A DNA stretch of 51,766 nt from an uncultured Anaeromassilibacillus sp. (GTDB taxonomy: Bacteria; Bacillota; Clostridia; Oscillospirales; Acutalibacteraceae), in contig CAKNKY010000015.1 of assembly GCA_930987725.1 (NCBI GenBank), forward strand, positions 1 to 51,766. The letters are read 5' to 3'. Numbering within the stretch: position 1 is the stretch's first letter; each line of letters begins with the position of its first letter. Below the pieces are notes generated by a model, which saw only the letters and a program-made list of their open reading frames with translations, was not told where the DNA came from and did not search any database. The translations under genes and the position numbers were made by a program. Of this stretch, positions 1-8,485 are shown one piece after another.

Positions 1-5
1 CAAGC

Positions 6-45
6 AAAAAACCTGCTCTGGCTTAATTGCCGGAGCAGGTTTTTC
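6..45. terminator. Bidirectional intrinsic terminator at left edge
   Basis: An 11-bp stem AAAACCTGCTC (8-18) pairs with GAGCAGGTTTT (33-43), with an inner GGC/GCC (20-22, 29-31). It is flanked by A and T runs, so it can terminate on either strand. The gene it serves lies mostly outside the window. Confidence 0.8.
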
Positions 46-54
46 TACAGGCTG

Positions 55-82
55 ATATTTTGTTTCATTTGAAACAAAATAT
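55..82. repeat. Perfect 12-bp inverted repeat, possible operator
   Basis: ATATTTTGTTTC (55-66), a 4-nt spacer, and GAAACAAAATAT (71-82). It is AT-rich, with no T-run following it, so an operator for a dimeric regulator is as likely as an RNA hairpin. A shorter partner repeat lies at about 186-210 (GTTTTGT...ACAAAAC). No regulator is identifiable. Apart from these repeats I see no gene in 83-325. Confidence 0.5.
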
Positions 83-325
83 ATCTGTTTTTGGATAAAA
101 TTTCCTCGTGTGATGTTTTTTCACTTCCGGCTTCTTCGCACTTTTACCTTGACGGCCTTTTTTCGCTTCGCTAAAATGATTAACGTTTTGTGAACGGCCG
201 AAACAAAACGCAACTGCGAACGTTTGAAAACAGGGCGGCTGCCGCCTCACTTAACAGACGCGGCGCCGCCGATCAGCCTCCTTGATTGAGAAGGAAAAAG
301 AGAAAGGTAAGGTGTGTGATTGTTT

Positions 326-589
326 ATGACGGCGATAGCTGCAGGGCAGGCCAAATGGCAAAACCTGACGATGGACTATCTTGTGCGGCAGGATGAGAGC
401 GGTTACGGAGTGGAAATCCGGGAAACGGCTGTGCGGAGCGTGTTCGAGCATCTGCTGCCGCCCGGCCCGGGAAACCTGGAGAAAACGACCGACTTCGCCG
501 CCCGCCTGGCACGCGGCAGCGTGTTTGCCGACAATCTCCGCGAGCTGGCTGAAGACTTCCGCACAGAACAGACGCTTCAGGCGATGTGA
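326..589 (+). CDS. Small DUF6514-type protein
   Basis: An 87-residue soluble protein. The N-terminal half reads like a beta-hairpin (MDYLVRQDESGYGVEIRE). The C-terminal half is helical, with AARLARGSVFADNLRELAEDF, which resembles the Clostridia-restricted DUF6514 family pattern ending in a short helix around an E-D-F/L motif. Function unknown. ATG at 326 follows a weak GGTAAGGTG; an in-frame TTG at 320 is an alternative. It converges on the MATE gene with only 7 nt between stops. Family assignment is from memory of the pattern. Confidence 0.65.
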   Translation: MTAIAAGQAKWQNLTMDYLVRQDESGYGVEIRETAVRSVFEHLLPPGPGNLEKTTDFAARLARGSVFADNLRELAEDFRTEQTLQAM

Positions 590-596
590 GCGGCTT

Positions 597-2012
597 TCAC
601 GCCCGGTGCGCGCGCCGCTCCCGGCGCTGCTCCGGCGCAAAGCCGGCCTTTTGAATCGAACGGCGCATCCAGCCGCCGTGCAGGTAATACACAATGAACA
701 GGATGCTCGTGAGCGCCCAGGAAAGGGGATAGCCGAGCACAAGCGTTTCGAGCGTGTGGATCTGCGGCACGACCGCAAGAATCCACAGAATGCGGCCCAC
801 GCACACACCCAGGCAGGTGATGATCATGGGCCACAGGGAATCGCCTGTGCCGCGCACCGTTCCGGAGATGACCTCCACGCACACGTAGGTGAAATAGAGC
901 GGGCCGAGCGTGCGCACAATGCGCATCCCGTCTGCAATCACCTCGTCATCCGGTGTGAAAATGCGGTAGATATACGGCCCAAACAGCAGCACAACGGCGC
1001 TGAAGAGAACCGCGGCCCCCATGGCCATGGCGGTGCACACGCGCACACAGCGGCGGATACGGTCATATTTCTGCGCGCCGAAATTCTGGCCGGAAAAGGT
1101 CGTGGCGGCCGTGCCGAACGCGCCCATGATCATCCAGAAGATGCCGTCCACCTTGCCGTTGGCCGTCCAGGCCGCAATGATGTTGGTGCCGAAGCCGTTG
1201 ATCGTGGCCTGCACGATGATGTTGGAAATGTTATACATAACCGACTGCAGCCCCGCCGGAAGCCCGATGCGGATGATGTCGCGCATCATGCGCATGGAGA
1301 GGCGGATGTCGCGCAGGCGGACGCGGTACACGTCGTCTGCCCGCATGAGCGTGAAGAGCACAAGCACGGCGCTGATTGCCTGGCACAGAATGGTTGCCAC
1401 GGCCGCCCCGTTGACGCCCATGTGGAACGCCACGACGAAGAGCAGATCGAGCACGATGTTGAGCAGTGTGCTGAAGATGAGGAAATACAGCGGGTGGCGC
1501 GCGTCTCCGACAGCGCGCAGGATGCCCGCGCCCATGTTGTACACGAGGTTGAACACCATGCCGAGGAAATAGATACGGATATAGGAAAGTGCCGGCTCAA
1601 AAATCTCGTCCGGCGTCGCCATGAGCCGCAGCGCCGCAGGCGCGAGCAGCAGGCCCACCGCCATGAAAACGACGCCTCCCGCGATGCCCAGGCCCATGGC
1701 CGTGTGCACGGCCTCGCTTGTCTCGGCCGGCCGGCGCGCGCCGTAGTACTGTGAAATGATAACCGTTGCGCCCGAGGAAAGGCCCACAAAGAAGCCCACG
1801 AGCAGGTTGATGAGCGTGCCGGTGGTGCCGCCCACAGCCGCCAGCGCTTCCTTGCTGACGAACTGGCCCACCACCACGGCGTCCACCGTGTTGTAAAGCT
1901 GCTGGAAGAAGGTGCCCAGCATGATGGGGAAGAAGAAGATCAGGAGCTGCTTCCAGATCACGCCCTCCGTGATGCCGTTCATCCTCTCCTGCGCCGACTG
2001 TTTCGCCGCCAT
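597..2012 (-). CDS. MATE family multidrug/Na+ antiporter
   Basis: A 471-residue polytopic protein with about 12 hydrophobic helices, the usual MATE length. The N-terminus (NGITEGVIWKQLLIFFFPIMLGTFFQQLYNT region) and the internally repeated second half are typical of the DinF/NorM superfamily, which exports cationic drugs or metabolites using Na+ or H+ gradients across the cytoplasmic membrane. The start was set at MAAKQSAQERM because AAGGGAGGG lies just upstream; the reading frame stays open further upstream, but without a ribosome site. A GC hairpin (2031-2047) precedes the ribosome site. Substrate cannot be read from sequence. Confidence 0.9.
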   Translation of the reverse strand: MAAKQSAQERMNGITEGVIWKQLLIFFFPIMLGTFFQQLYNTVDAVVVGQFVSKEALAAVGGTTGTLINLLVGFFVGLSSGATVIISQYYGARRPAETSEAVHTAMGLGIAGGVVFMAVGLLLAPAALRLMATPDEIFEPALSYIRIYFLGMVFNLVYNMGAGILRAVGDARHPLYFLIFSTLLNIVLDLLFVVAFHMGVNGAAVATILCQAISAVLVLFTLMRADDVYRVRLRDIRLSMRMMRDIIRIGLPAGLQSVMYNISNIIVQATINGFGTNIIAAWTANGKVDGIFWMIMGAFGTAATTFSGQNFGAQKYDRIRRCVRVCTAMAMGAAVLFSAVVLLFGPYIYRIFTPDDEVIADGMRIVRTLGPLYFTYVCVEVISGTVRGTGDSLWPMIITCLGVCVGRILWILAVVPQIHTLETLVLGYPLSWALTSILFIVYYLHGGWMRRSIQKAGFAPEQRRERRAHRA

Positions 2013-2090
2013 GAAAAATACCCTCCCTTTCCGGGGCAAAGCCCCGGGTCTGCGGTCAGGCACTGCGCACCTGACCCATTCGCACAAGTT

Positions 2091-2119
2091 AGGATAGCAT
2101 GGCGGCGTGCGTTTGTCCA
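2091..2119 (-). promoter_or_regulatory. Sigma-A promoter of the MATE gene
   Basis: On the minus strand TGGACA (2114-2119), a 17-nt spacer and TATCCT (2091-2096), the latter preceded by TGC (extended -10). Inferred from consensus match only. Confidence 0.6.
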
Positions 2120-2168
2120 GCCCCCGCGAAAAGAAAATTTCAGTTGCGCCCTGTGCGTGAACAGAAGA

Positions 2169-2203
2169 AGAGCGCCGGCCTTTTCGGGAAAGGCCGGCGC
2201 TCT
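2169..2203 (-). terminator. Terminator hairpin after spoVS
   Basis: A 15-bp perfect stem (AGAGCGCCGGCCTTT with its complement) with a 5-nt loop, starting 4 nt after the spoVS stop. The following minus-strand sequence is T-rich (TTCTTCTGTT). Confidence 0.75.
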
Positions 2204-2206
2204 CTG

Positions 2207-2467
2207 TTATCTCGGTTCGACTATCAGCCTCATGGCCGTGCGCTCCTCCCCGTCAATCTCTACGCTGACGAAGGCCGGGACACACACCAGATCGATCCCG
2301 GATGGGGCCAGATAACCCCGGGCGATCGCAACCGCCTTGATGGCCTGATTGGCAGCCCCCGCTCCGACTGCCTGGAGCTCGGCGGACCCGGATTCTCGGA
2401 TAACTCCCGCGATGGCGCCTGCAACAGAGTTGGGCGCAGATTTTGAAGAAACTTTTAGAATTTCCAT
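2207..2467 (-). CDS. spoVS: Stage V sporulation protein S
   Basis: 86 residues, exactly the family length. Recognisable SpoVS blocks are MEILKVSSKSAPNSVAGAIAG, AVGAGAANQAIKAVAIARG and a C-terminal EERTAMRLIVEPR. SpoVS is a small Alba-like protein that affects septation and spore coat assembly; its biochemical role is unsettled. The start has GGAGG at good spacing. Its position downstream of ymdB and rny is the conserved Firmicute order, although a separate promoter precedes it here. It supports a spore-forming lineage but does not prove sporulation. Confidence 0.96.
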   Translation of the reverse strand: MEILKVSSKSAPNSVAGAIAGVIRESGSAELQAVGAGAANQAIKAVAIARGYLAPSGIDLVCVPAFVSVEIDGEERTAMRLIVEPR

Positions 2468-2532
2468 AAAGCCGCCTCCAACCTTACCCCCCTGCCGGAA
2501 GTGCCGGAAGGTAGATAATTAAGTATACCATA

Positions 2533-2561
2533 AATATACAGGATTGAAGGAAAAAATGCAA
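2533..2561 (-). promoter_or_regulatory. Sigma-A-like promoter of spoVS
   Basis: Minus strand TTGCAT (2556-2561), 17 nt, TATATT (2533-2538). An overlapping TATACT lies a few bases downstream. I could not find a sigma-H type site, which is the sigma factor known for spoVS in Bacillus. Confidence 0.5.
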
Positions 2562-2591
2562 GTTTTTGGCGGCAATTTTATAAAATTTTGT

Positions 2592-3362
2592 TTATTTTAC
2601 CTGAATTCGTTCCACGGATCGCGTCTTTCCGGTCTTCTCGTCCACATCGAAGAGCGCGCAGTCCATCTCGCAGGGATCCTCTCCCGTTTCGAAGCGCACG
2701 GGAAGCTGGCGGCGCATTTTGCGGATGGTAAGTTCCGGCTTCACGCCGAGCACCGAATGGACAGGCCCCGTCATGCCGAGGTCGGAAAGGTAGCCGGTGC
2801 CCTGCGGGAGCACCTGCTCGTCCGCCGTCTGCACATGGGTGTGCGTGCCGAACACGGCGGAGACGCGGCCGTCCAGATAATAAGCAAGGCTCTTCTTTTC
2901 GCCGGTGGCCTCCGCGTGGAAATCGACGACGGTGATCTTCGGCAGGCCGGCGCCGAGGATGCGGTCCGCCGTGTCAAAGGGATTATCGAGCGGGTCAAGG
3001 TAGACGACGCCCATGAGGTTCACGATCCCCACCTGCACGCGGCCCATGTCATACACGAGGAAGCCGCGGCCGGGCGCATCGTCCCCCGGATAATTGGCGG
3101 GGCGCAGCACCGTCTCACAAGAATCGAACACAGCATACATTTCGCGGCGGCGGAAGGCGTGGTTGCCGGTGGTGATGACGTCCACCCCGCTCTGGAACAG
3201 GTATTCTGCGCTGGCGGGGGTGATGCCGTTGCCGTCGGCGGAATTTTCACCGTTGCAGACCACGAGATCGACGCCCTTGACCTTCTTGAGCGCCGGCAGG
3301 CGGCTGCGCAGGAACCGGCAGCCCACGCTGCCCACCACGTCCCCAATGGCAAGAATATTCAT
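2592..3362 (-). CDS. ymdB: YmdB-type metallophosphoesterase (TIGR00282)
   Basis: 256 residues. Metal-binding motifs of the family are visible: MNILAIGDVVG (Asp8), VVCNGENSADG (Asn and Glu), TTGNHAFRR (Asn-His), VDFHAEATGEK and FGTHTHVQTAD. YmdB is a dinuclear-metal phosphodiesterase that hydrolyses 2',3'-cyclic nucleotides and in Bacillus influences biofilm formation and RNA turnover together with RNase Y. The start was set at MNILA because AGAGGTT precedes it; the longer open frame has no ribosome site. It follows rny in the same direction, with a terminator between them that may reduce read-through. Confidence 0.93.
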   Translation of the reverse strand: MNILAIGDVVGSVGCRFLRSRLPALKKVKGVDLVVCNGENSADGNGITPASAEYLFQSGVDVITTGNHAFRRREMYAVFDSCETVLRPANYPGDDAPGRGFLVYDMGRVQVGIVNLMGVVYLDPLDNPFDTADRILGAGLPKITVVDFHAEATGEKKSLAYYLDGRVSAVFGTHTHVQTADEQVLPQGTGYLSDLGMTGPVHSVLGVKPELTIRKMRRQLPVRFETGEDPCEMDCALFDVDEKTGKTRSVERIQVK

Positions 3363-3381
3363 GTGCGAACCTCTTTTCTCC

Positions 3382-3410
3382 AAAAAAAGGCCGCCGCAGG
3401 AGCGGCGGCC
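3382..3410 (-). terminator. Intrinsic terminator between rny and ymdB
   Basis: GGCCGCCGC (3389-3397) pairs with GCGGCGGCC (3402-3410) across a 4-nt loop; on the minus strand it is followed by seven T (3382-3388). It probably gives partial termination, since no separate ymdB promoter was evident. Confidence 0.85.
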
Positions 3411-3458
3411 CAAACCTGTCGAGACAGGAATGCGTTGGGCCCTTTGGAAAGGGCAGGC

Positions 3459-5015
3459 TTATTTTGCGTACTCGATGGCGCGGCTCTCGCGGATGATGTT
3501 GACCTTGATCTGGCCGGGATATTCGAGATCGCTCTCGATCTTGTTGCAGATCTCACGGGCCAGCAGCACCATGCGGTCATCGCTGATGACCTCGGGCTTG
3601 ACCATGATGCGGACCTCGCGGCCGGCCTGAATGGCGTAGCAGCGGTCCACACCCTCGAAGGAGGAAGCGACCTCCTCGAGCTTTTCGAGGCGCTTGACAT
3701 AATTTTCAAGGTTTTCACGGCGCGCACCCGGCCTTGCGGCGGAGATGGCGTCGGCCGCCTGCACGAGGCAGGCGATGACCGTCTTGGCCTCCACGTCGCC
3801 GTGGTGGGCCTGGATGGCATGGATGACGGCCTCGCTCTCCTTGTACTTGCGGGCTACATCCACACCGATGTCGACATGCGAACCCTCGATCTCGTGATCG
3901 AGCGCCTTACCGATGTCATGGAGCAGGCCGGCGCGGCGGGCCACGGTGGGATCAAGCCCCAGCTCGGAGGCCATGATGCCGGCCAGGAAGGACACTTCCA
4001 GCGAATGGTTGAGCACGTTCTGGCCGTAGCTGGTGCGGTAACGCAGACGCCCCAGCAGCTTGACCAGCTCGGGATGGATGCCGTTCACGCCGGCCTCGAT
4101 GACGGCGCGCTCGCCTTCCTGCTTGATGGTGGCGTCCACCTCGCGGCGCGCCTTCTCGATCGTCTCCTCGATGCGCGCAGGGTGGATGCGGCCGTCCGCA
4201 ATCAGGCGCTCCAGCGCAATGCGCGCCACCTCGCGGCGCACAGGCTCGAAGCAGGAGAGCGTGATGGCCTCCGGCGTATCGTCGATGATGAGATCGACGC
4301 CGGTGAGCGTTTCGATGGCGCGGATGTTGCGGCCCTCGCGGCCGATGATGCGCCCTTTCATCTCGTCGTTCGGCAGCGGCACCACGCTGATGGTGGCCTC
4401 CGCCACATGATCCGCGGCGCAGCGCTGGATCGCCATGGAGATGATCTCCCTGGCCGATTTTTCGGCCTCGTCGCGCGTCTGCTGCTCAAATTCCATGAGC
4501 TTCACAGCCTTGTCGTGGGCCAGCTCGTTTTCGAGGTTCTTGAGCAGGTATTCCTTGGCCTGGTCCGCCGTGTAGCCGGAAATGCGCTCGAGCATTTCGA
4601 ACTGGCTCCTCTTCACGGCCTCGGCCTCGGCCAGCCTCTCCTCCGCCTGCCTGATCTTCCCATTCAGGGAATCCTCCTTGCGGTCCAGGCTTTCGAGCTT
4701 CTTGTCGAGGTTTTCCTCTTTCTGCTGCACGCGGCGCTCCTGGCGCTGGATCTCCTTGCGGCGGTCGTTGATCTCTTTCTCGTTCTCGCTGCGCAGGCGG
4801 TGGAGCTCATCCTTGCCCTCCAGCACAACTTCCTTCTTCTTCGCTTCCGCCGTTTTGATGGCGTCGCTCACAATGCGCTTGGCCTCCTGCTCTGCGGAGC
4901 CAATGGTAAATTCGGCCGTCTTTTTCCGGTGAATGCCGCCGAGCACGAAGCACACGGCTCCGGCAACGGCCGCGCACACAACGGCAATCACGACGGCTAC
5001 TGTAATCGGCATCAA
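3459..5015 (-). CDS. rny: Ribonuclease Y
   Basis: 518 residues, the normal length. Order: N-terminal membrane anchor (about 3-25), a long charged coiled coil (about 40-200), a KH domain with [15 protein letters not shown], then an HD domain with [10 protein letters not shown] as the metal site. RNase Y is the membrane-bound endoribonuclease that starts bulk mRNA decay in Firmicutes. GGAGG lies 12 nt before a TTG (5015) and 15 nt before the adjacent ATG (5012); the TTG fits better but both are possible. It heads the rny-ymdB pair. Confidence 0.97.
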   Translation of the reverse strand: MMPITVAVVIAVVCAAVAGAVCFVLGGIHRKKTAEFTIGSAEQEAKRIVSDAIKTAEAKKKEVVLEGKDELHRLRSENEKEINDRRKEIQRQERRVQQKEENLDKKLESLDRKEDSLNGKIRQAEERLAEAEAVKRSQFEMLERISGYTADQAKEYLLKNLENELAHDKAVKLMEFEQQTRDEAEKSAREIISMAIQRCAADHVAEATISVVPLPNDEMKGRIIGREGRNIRAIETLTGVDLIIDDTPEAITLSCFEPVRREVARIALERLIADGRIHPARIEETIEKARREVDATIKQEGERAVIEAGVNGIHPELVKLLGRLRYRTSYGQNVLNHSLEVSFLAGIMASELGLDPTVARRAGLLHDIGKALDHEIEGSHVDIGVDVARKYKESEAVIHAIQAHHGDVEAKTVIACLVQAADAISAARPGARRENLENYVKRLEKLEEVASSFEGVDRCYAIQAGREVRIMVKPEVISDDRMVLLAREICNKIESDLEYPGQIKVNIIRESRAIEYAK

Positions 5016-5522
5016 ACCGTTTGGACACCTCCCTGCGTCCTCAGGCGGCGCCGTACGTTCCCCTCACGGGATGTTTCGCAAACAGGTTGCAAAATTTTTT
5101 GCTGTAGTTTACAAAAAAGGGTAATTCTTCCTCGGATAACGGGCCCGGCGGAACGTCGCTCCCTTCCGCGCTGCGCCCTGTCTTTTTCTTCGTCTACCAA
5201 AAAAATTCCTGCACCCTTCCCGCACGCAAAACGGCACGGCATGGCCTGGATTGAAAATGTGAATGGAATCGTTGTGAAAAATCAGTTCCGGCCGGGGGCG
5301 TCACGCCCGGCGCGCAGAGACGCCCGCCGGCGCCCCTTTTCCTTTTTATTTTAGCCCTGCGGTGCCCCCACTGTCAAGGTGAATTCCCTGTTCTACACAA
5401 ATTCTGCGCCCTGTGCAGCGGCAAAACGGGCAAAAAGCGCGGAAGCGCGCGGCGCACGCCGCTTTCTGCCGCCGCGCGGCCACAGGACGTTTTTGTGCAA
5501 TTTCCATAACGGAAAAAGCGGC
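5016..5522. other. Intergenic region between rny and trmL
   Basis: About 500 bases without a credible gene; open frames here lack ribosome sites and continue as shadows. It must hold the rny promoter, but no clear -35/-10 pair was found. AT-rich stretches lie at 5090-5120 and GC-rich imperfect hairpins at about 5295-5340. Confidence 0.6.
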
Positions 5523-6026
5523 TCAGTCCCACGAAAGGCGGCTGAGCTCGCCCGCCGTCTGCATGCCGGGGAACCCCCACTGGCGCAGCGCCTCATACGC
5601 ACCCACGGCCACACTGTTCGAGAGATTCAGGCAGCGCGCGCGGGAATCGGGGATCATGGGGATGCGCACGCACGACTCCGGGTAGGCCGCCAGCAGCTCT
5701 TCCGGCAGGCCGGCCGTCTCCTTTCCAAACACGAGGTAGCAGCCGCGCGGATACGATACGCTCGCGTGCGGGCGGCGCGCCTTCGACGTGAAATAGAAAA
5801 AATTCCCGCTGTTTTTTGCAAAAAAATCGGAAAGGCTTTCATAGAGAACGATGTCGAGCAGGCGCCAGTAATCGAGGCCGGCGCGTTTGAGCTTTTTGTC
5901 GTCGATGCGAAAGCCCATGGGGCCCACCAGGTGCAGCCGCGCGCCGGTGGCGGCGCAGGTGCGCACCACGTTGCCGGTGTTCTGCGGGATTTCCGGCTCC
6001 ACGAGGACGATATTCAGAAGAGGCAT
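5523..6026 (-). CDS. trmL: tRNA (cytidine/uridine-34-2'-O)-methyltransferase
   Basis: 167 residues, SPOUT (SpoU) superfamily. Motif 1 is LVEPEIPQNTGNVVRTC, motif 2 is VFGKETAGLPEELL, motif 3 is IPMIPDSRARCLNLSNSVAV, which forms the trefoil-knot SAM site. TrmL methylates the ribose of the wobble base in some tRNA-Leu isoacceptors. The start was set at MPLLNIV, preceded by GAGGTG; upstream codons look like leader sequence. Monocistronic, with its own promoter. Confidence 0.94.
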   Translation of the reverse strand: MPLLNIVLVEPEIPQNTGNVVRTCAATGARLHLVGPMGFRIDDKKLKRAGLDYWRLLDIVLYESLSDFFAKNSGNFFYFTSKARRPHASVSYPRGCYLVFGKETAGLPEELLAAYPESCVRIPMIPDSRARCLNLSNSVAVGAYEALRQWGFPGMQTAGELSRLSWD

Positions 6027-6088
6027 AAAACGGCACCTCATTTCAAAAAATAGGCAGGGCGCCGGCAAAACGCCGGGGCTGGATTTTC

Positions 6089-6117
6089 ATTATAGCAAAC
6101 AGGCGGGTATCTTTCAA
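6089..6117 (-). promoter_or_regulatory. Strong sigma-A promoter of trmL
   Basis: Minus strand TTGAAA (6112-6117), 17 nt, TATAAT (6089-6094) with TGC before it (extended -10). Confidence 0.8.
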
Positions 6118-6217
6118 CTGACAAAAACTGCCCGCCATAAACCGGAAAACGGGGGGAAAGCTAATGGAAGGACTGCAGGCTGCAATCCGAATTTACAAAA
6201 TGTGGAGGTTTTCGCAG

Positions 6218-6409
6218 ATGGTACGGGAAACAATGGGGATCGTGAAGGGCATCGGCATCGGCATGGCGGCCGCTGCGGCCGTGACGGCCGTGGGCGCGAA
6301 GATGATGAAGGACAACCGCCGCCTGCGCCGCAGCGTGCACCGCGCCGTGCACGCCGCCGAAAAGGCTGCCGGCGACATGCTGGGCAACATGAGCAGCGCC
6401 CTGAAATAA
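6218..6409 (+). CDS. Small membrane-anchored protein, YtxH-like
   Basis: 63 residues: an N-terminal Gly/Ala-rich hydrophobic segment (about 5-25, GIVKGIGIGMAAAAAVTAVG) followed by a basic amphipathic tail. The shape resembles YtxH-type small general-stress or envelope proteins, but the similarity is weak and function is unknown. ATG 6218 was chosen because GGAGG (6203-6207) is well spaced; an upstream in-frame ATG at 6164 lacks a comparable site. Confidence 0.6.
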   Translation: MVRETMGIVKGIGIGMAAAAAVTAVGAKMMKDNRRLRRSVHRAVHAAEKAAGDMLGNMSSALK

Positions 6410-6444
6410 AAGGGTTCCTGCGCCCGCGCAGCGCACGGTGAACA

Positions 6445-6479
6445 AGGGGGGCCGGGGCAGCCATTGCCCCGGCCCCCTT
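6445..6479 (+). terminator. GC-rich hairpin after the small membrane gene
   Basis: A 15-bp stem, AGGGGGGCCGGGGCA against its complement, with a 5-nt loop. There is no T-run afterwards, so termination may be weak or factor-assisted. Confidence 0.5.
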
Positions 6480-6542
6480 GCCGCGCCCCGGTTTTTCGGG
6501 AAAGAGCACAAGGAACGGGGCGAAAGACGCACCGCTTTTTTC

Positions 6543-6571
6543 TTGATTTTTCACGGCGGGCGTGATACAAT
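6543..6571 (+). promoter_or_regulatory. Promoter of the rimP-infB-ribF operon
   Basis: TTGATT (6543-6548), a 17-nt spacer, TACAAT (6566-6571), with TGA giving an extended -10. The predicted transcript start near 6578 leaves an untranslated leader of about 85 nt that contains the hairpin at 6598-6621. Confidence 0.8.
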
Positions 6572-6597
6572 AACATGGAATGATATGTTGGAGGATG

Positions 6598-6621
6598 AAA
6601 GAGTGGGGCGACCCGCTCTTT
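6598..6621 (+). terminator. Terminator-like hairpin in the rimP leader
   Basis: AAAGAGTGGG (6598-6607) pairs fully (one G-U) with CCCGCTCTTT (6612-6621) around a GCGA loop, followed by TGTTTGT. It sits between promoter and rimP, so it may act as an attenuator for the operon. The regulatory role is inference from position. Confidence 0.55.
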
Positions 6622-6662
6622 TGTTTGTATAGAACACTTCTGCAGGGAAAGGAGACGGAGAA

Positions 6663-7166
6663 ATGGCGGGAAAAAAGAAAGGCGGAAACACCGCCGCCCT
6701 GGTGCGCGAGCTGGCTGAGCCCATCGCCGCGCGCTTCGGCTGCCAGCTCTGGGACGTGCGCTTCGTGAAGGAGGGCGCAGAGTGGTTCCTGCGCGTTTTC
6801 ATCGACAAGCCTGGCGGCGTGAGCATCGACGACTGCGTGGACGTGACGCGCGCGCTCAACGATCCGCTCGACGCGCTGGACCCCATCGACAGGGAATATT
6901 GCCTGGAGGTCTGCTCCCCCGGCCTGGGGCGCGAGCTCACGCGGCCGGAGCATTTTGACGCCTTCACCGGCGCGCCCGTGCTGGCGCGGCTTATCCGCCC
7001 GCTTCCCGACGGCCGCCGCGAGCTGCGCGGCACGCTGCTGGGCCTTGAGGACGGCGTGGTGACGGTGCAGCCGGAAGAGGGCGGCGACCCCGTGGCGCTC
7101 GACCGCGCCGCCGCTTCGAAGATCCGCCTGCTTGACGACGAGGATTTGGATGGAGGGAACGAATAA
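6663..7166 (+). CDS. rimP: Ribosome maturation factor RimP
   Basis: 167 residues. The N-terminal alpha/beta domain has LWDVRFVKEGAEWFLRVFID and SIDDCVDVTRALNDPLD, then CLEVCSPGLGRELTRPEHF, then an SH3-like C-terminal domain. RimP assists 30S subunit assembly around S12/S5. First gene of the operon; GGAGACGG lies before the ATG. Its TAA shares one base with the nusA ATG, suggesting coupled translation. Confidence 0.96.
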   Translation: MAGKKKGGNTAALVRELAEPIAARFGCQLWDVRFVKEGAEWFLRVFIDKPGGVSIDDCVDVTRALNDPLDALDPIDREYCLEVCSPGLGRELTRPEHFDAFTGAPVLARLIRPLPDGRRELRGTLLGLEDGVVTVQPEEGGDPVALDRAAASKIRLLDDEDLDGGNE

Positions 7167-8317
7167 TGCCTGCGAGATCGAGAAAGAAAACCGAAAAACC
7201 GGAGAACAATAAAAACGAAATCTTTGAGGCGCTGGCGCTTTTGGAAAAAGAGCGCGGCATTCCCGTGGATTTCATGCTGGAAAAAATCAAGAAGGCCATT
7301 CTCACGGCGTGCAAAAACAGCTATGACAACGAGGACGCCGTGATCGACCTGAACCCCGACACCGGCCTGTTTGAGGTGCGTCTGAAGATGGTGGCCGTGG
7401 ACGACGTCTATGAGCCGGGCAAGGAAGTGCTGCTCGAGAAGGCGCGCAAGATCGATCCCACCGTGGAGGTGGGCGACGACGTGTATGTGACGATGAACAC
7501 GAAGGAATTCGGGCGCATCGCCGCGCAGACGGCGCGCAACATCATCCGCCAGGGCATCCGCGACGGCGAGCGCGGCCAGCTCATGCAGGAATTCCAGAGC
7601 AAGAACCAGGAGCTCGTGAGCGCCCTGGTGGAGCGCATCGATCCGCGCACCGGCGCGGCCACGCTGCGCATCGGCAAGGCCGAGGCCGTGCTGCCCCGCA
7701 GCGAGCAGGTGGCCGGCGAAACGCTCGAGGAGGGCCGCCACATCCGCGTCTACGTCGTGGACGTGCGCGAAACCGACCGCGGGCCGCGCGCCATCATCTC
7801 GCGCACGCACCCGGATCTCGTCAAGCGCCTGTTTGAAGCCGAGGTGCCGGAGATCTATGACGGCACGGTGGAGATCAAGGCCGTCTCCCGAGAGGCCGGC
7901 TCCCGCACGAAACTGGCCGTCATCAGCCACAACCCGGATGTGGACGCCATCGGCGCGTGCATCGGCGCGCGCGGCAGCCGCGTCTCCGCCATCGTGGAGG
8001 AGCTCGGCGGCGAGAAGATCGATATCGTGGAATACAACGACGACCCCGAAAAGTTCATCGCCTCCGCCCTCTCCCCGGCCGACGTCCTCTCCGTGAAGAT
8101 CGCGGAGGACGGCTCGCGCACGTGCCGCGTGACCGTGCCGGACAACCAGCTCAGCCTGGCGATCGGCAACAAGGGCCAGAACGCCCGCCTGGCCGCAAAG
8201 CTGACGGGCTGGAAGATCGATATCAAGCCGGAAAGCGGTTTCTATGGCGAGGAAGAAGCCGATCAGCCCGCGCAGGAAGCGGCGGCCGCGCCCGAAAGCG
8301 AAAACGCACAGGCGTAA
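7166..8317 (+). CDS. nusA: Transcription termination/antitermination factor NusA
   Basis: 383 residues: N-terminal RNA-polymerase-binding domain (about 1-125), S1 domain (about 130-200), then KH1 and KH2 with SRTKLAVISHNPDVDAIGACIG and LSLAIGNKGQNARLAAKLTGW. It lacks the C-terminal acidic repeats of E. coli NusA, as is normal for Firmicutes. NusA modulates pausing and intrinsic termination, which suits a genome full of leader hairpins. Confidence 0.97.
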   Translation: MPARSRKKTEKPENNKNEIFEALALLEKERGIPVDFMLEKIKKAILTACKNSYDNEDAVIDLNPDTGLFEVRLKMVAVDDVYEPGKEVLLEKARKIDPTVEVGDDVYVTMNTKEFGRIAAQTARNIIRQGIRDGERGQLMQEFQSKNQELVSALVERIDPRTGAATLRIGKAEAVLPRSEQVAGETLEEGRHIRVYVVDVRETDRGPRAIISRTHPDLVKRLFEAEVPEIYDGTVEIKAVSREAGSRTKLAVISHNPDVDAIGACIGARGSRVSAIVEELGGEKIDIVEYNDDPEKFIASALSPADVLSVKIAEDGSRTCRVTVPDNQLSLAIGNKGQNARLAAKLTGWKIDIKPESGFYGEEEADQPAQEAAAAPESENAQA

Positions 8318-8485
8318 CCGGGGGGTTCCGGGCCGGAACAGCCGGAAAACCGGAACCGCCCTTACATATAAATAAGAGATAGAAAACGTTCTCACGGCCC
8401 GGAAGACAGGGCCGGCGTGGGAGACAGACAACGAGGCGCCGCCCCGCGGGGCGGCCAGAACCGATAGGGAGCGAGGTGGCCCGCA

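Noticed and set aside
2207-2561. Sigma-H promoter for spoVS
   Set aside because: No AGGA/GAAT-type pair at proper spacing; only sigma-A-like elements seen.
2544-5354. 936-codon plus-strand open frame over ymdB and rny
   Set aside because: Opposite strand encodes clear RNase Y and YmdB; the plus frame is compositional shadow.
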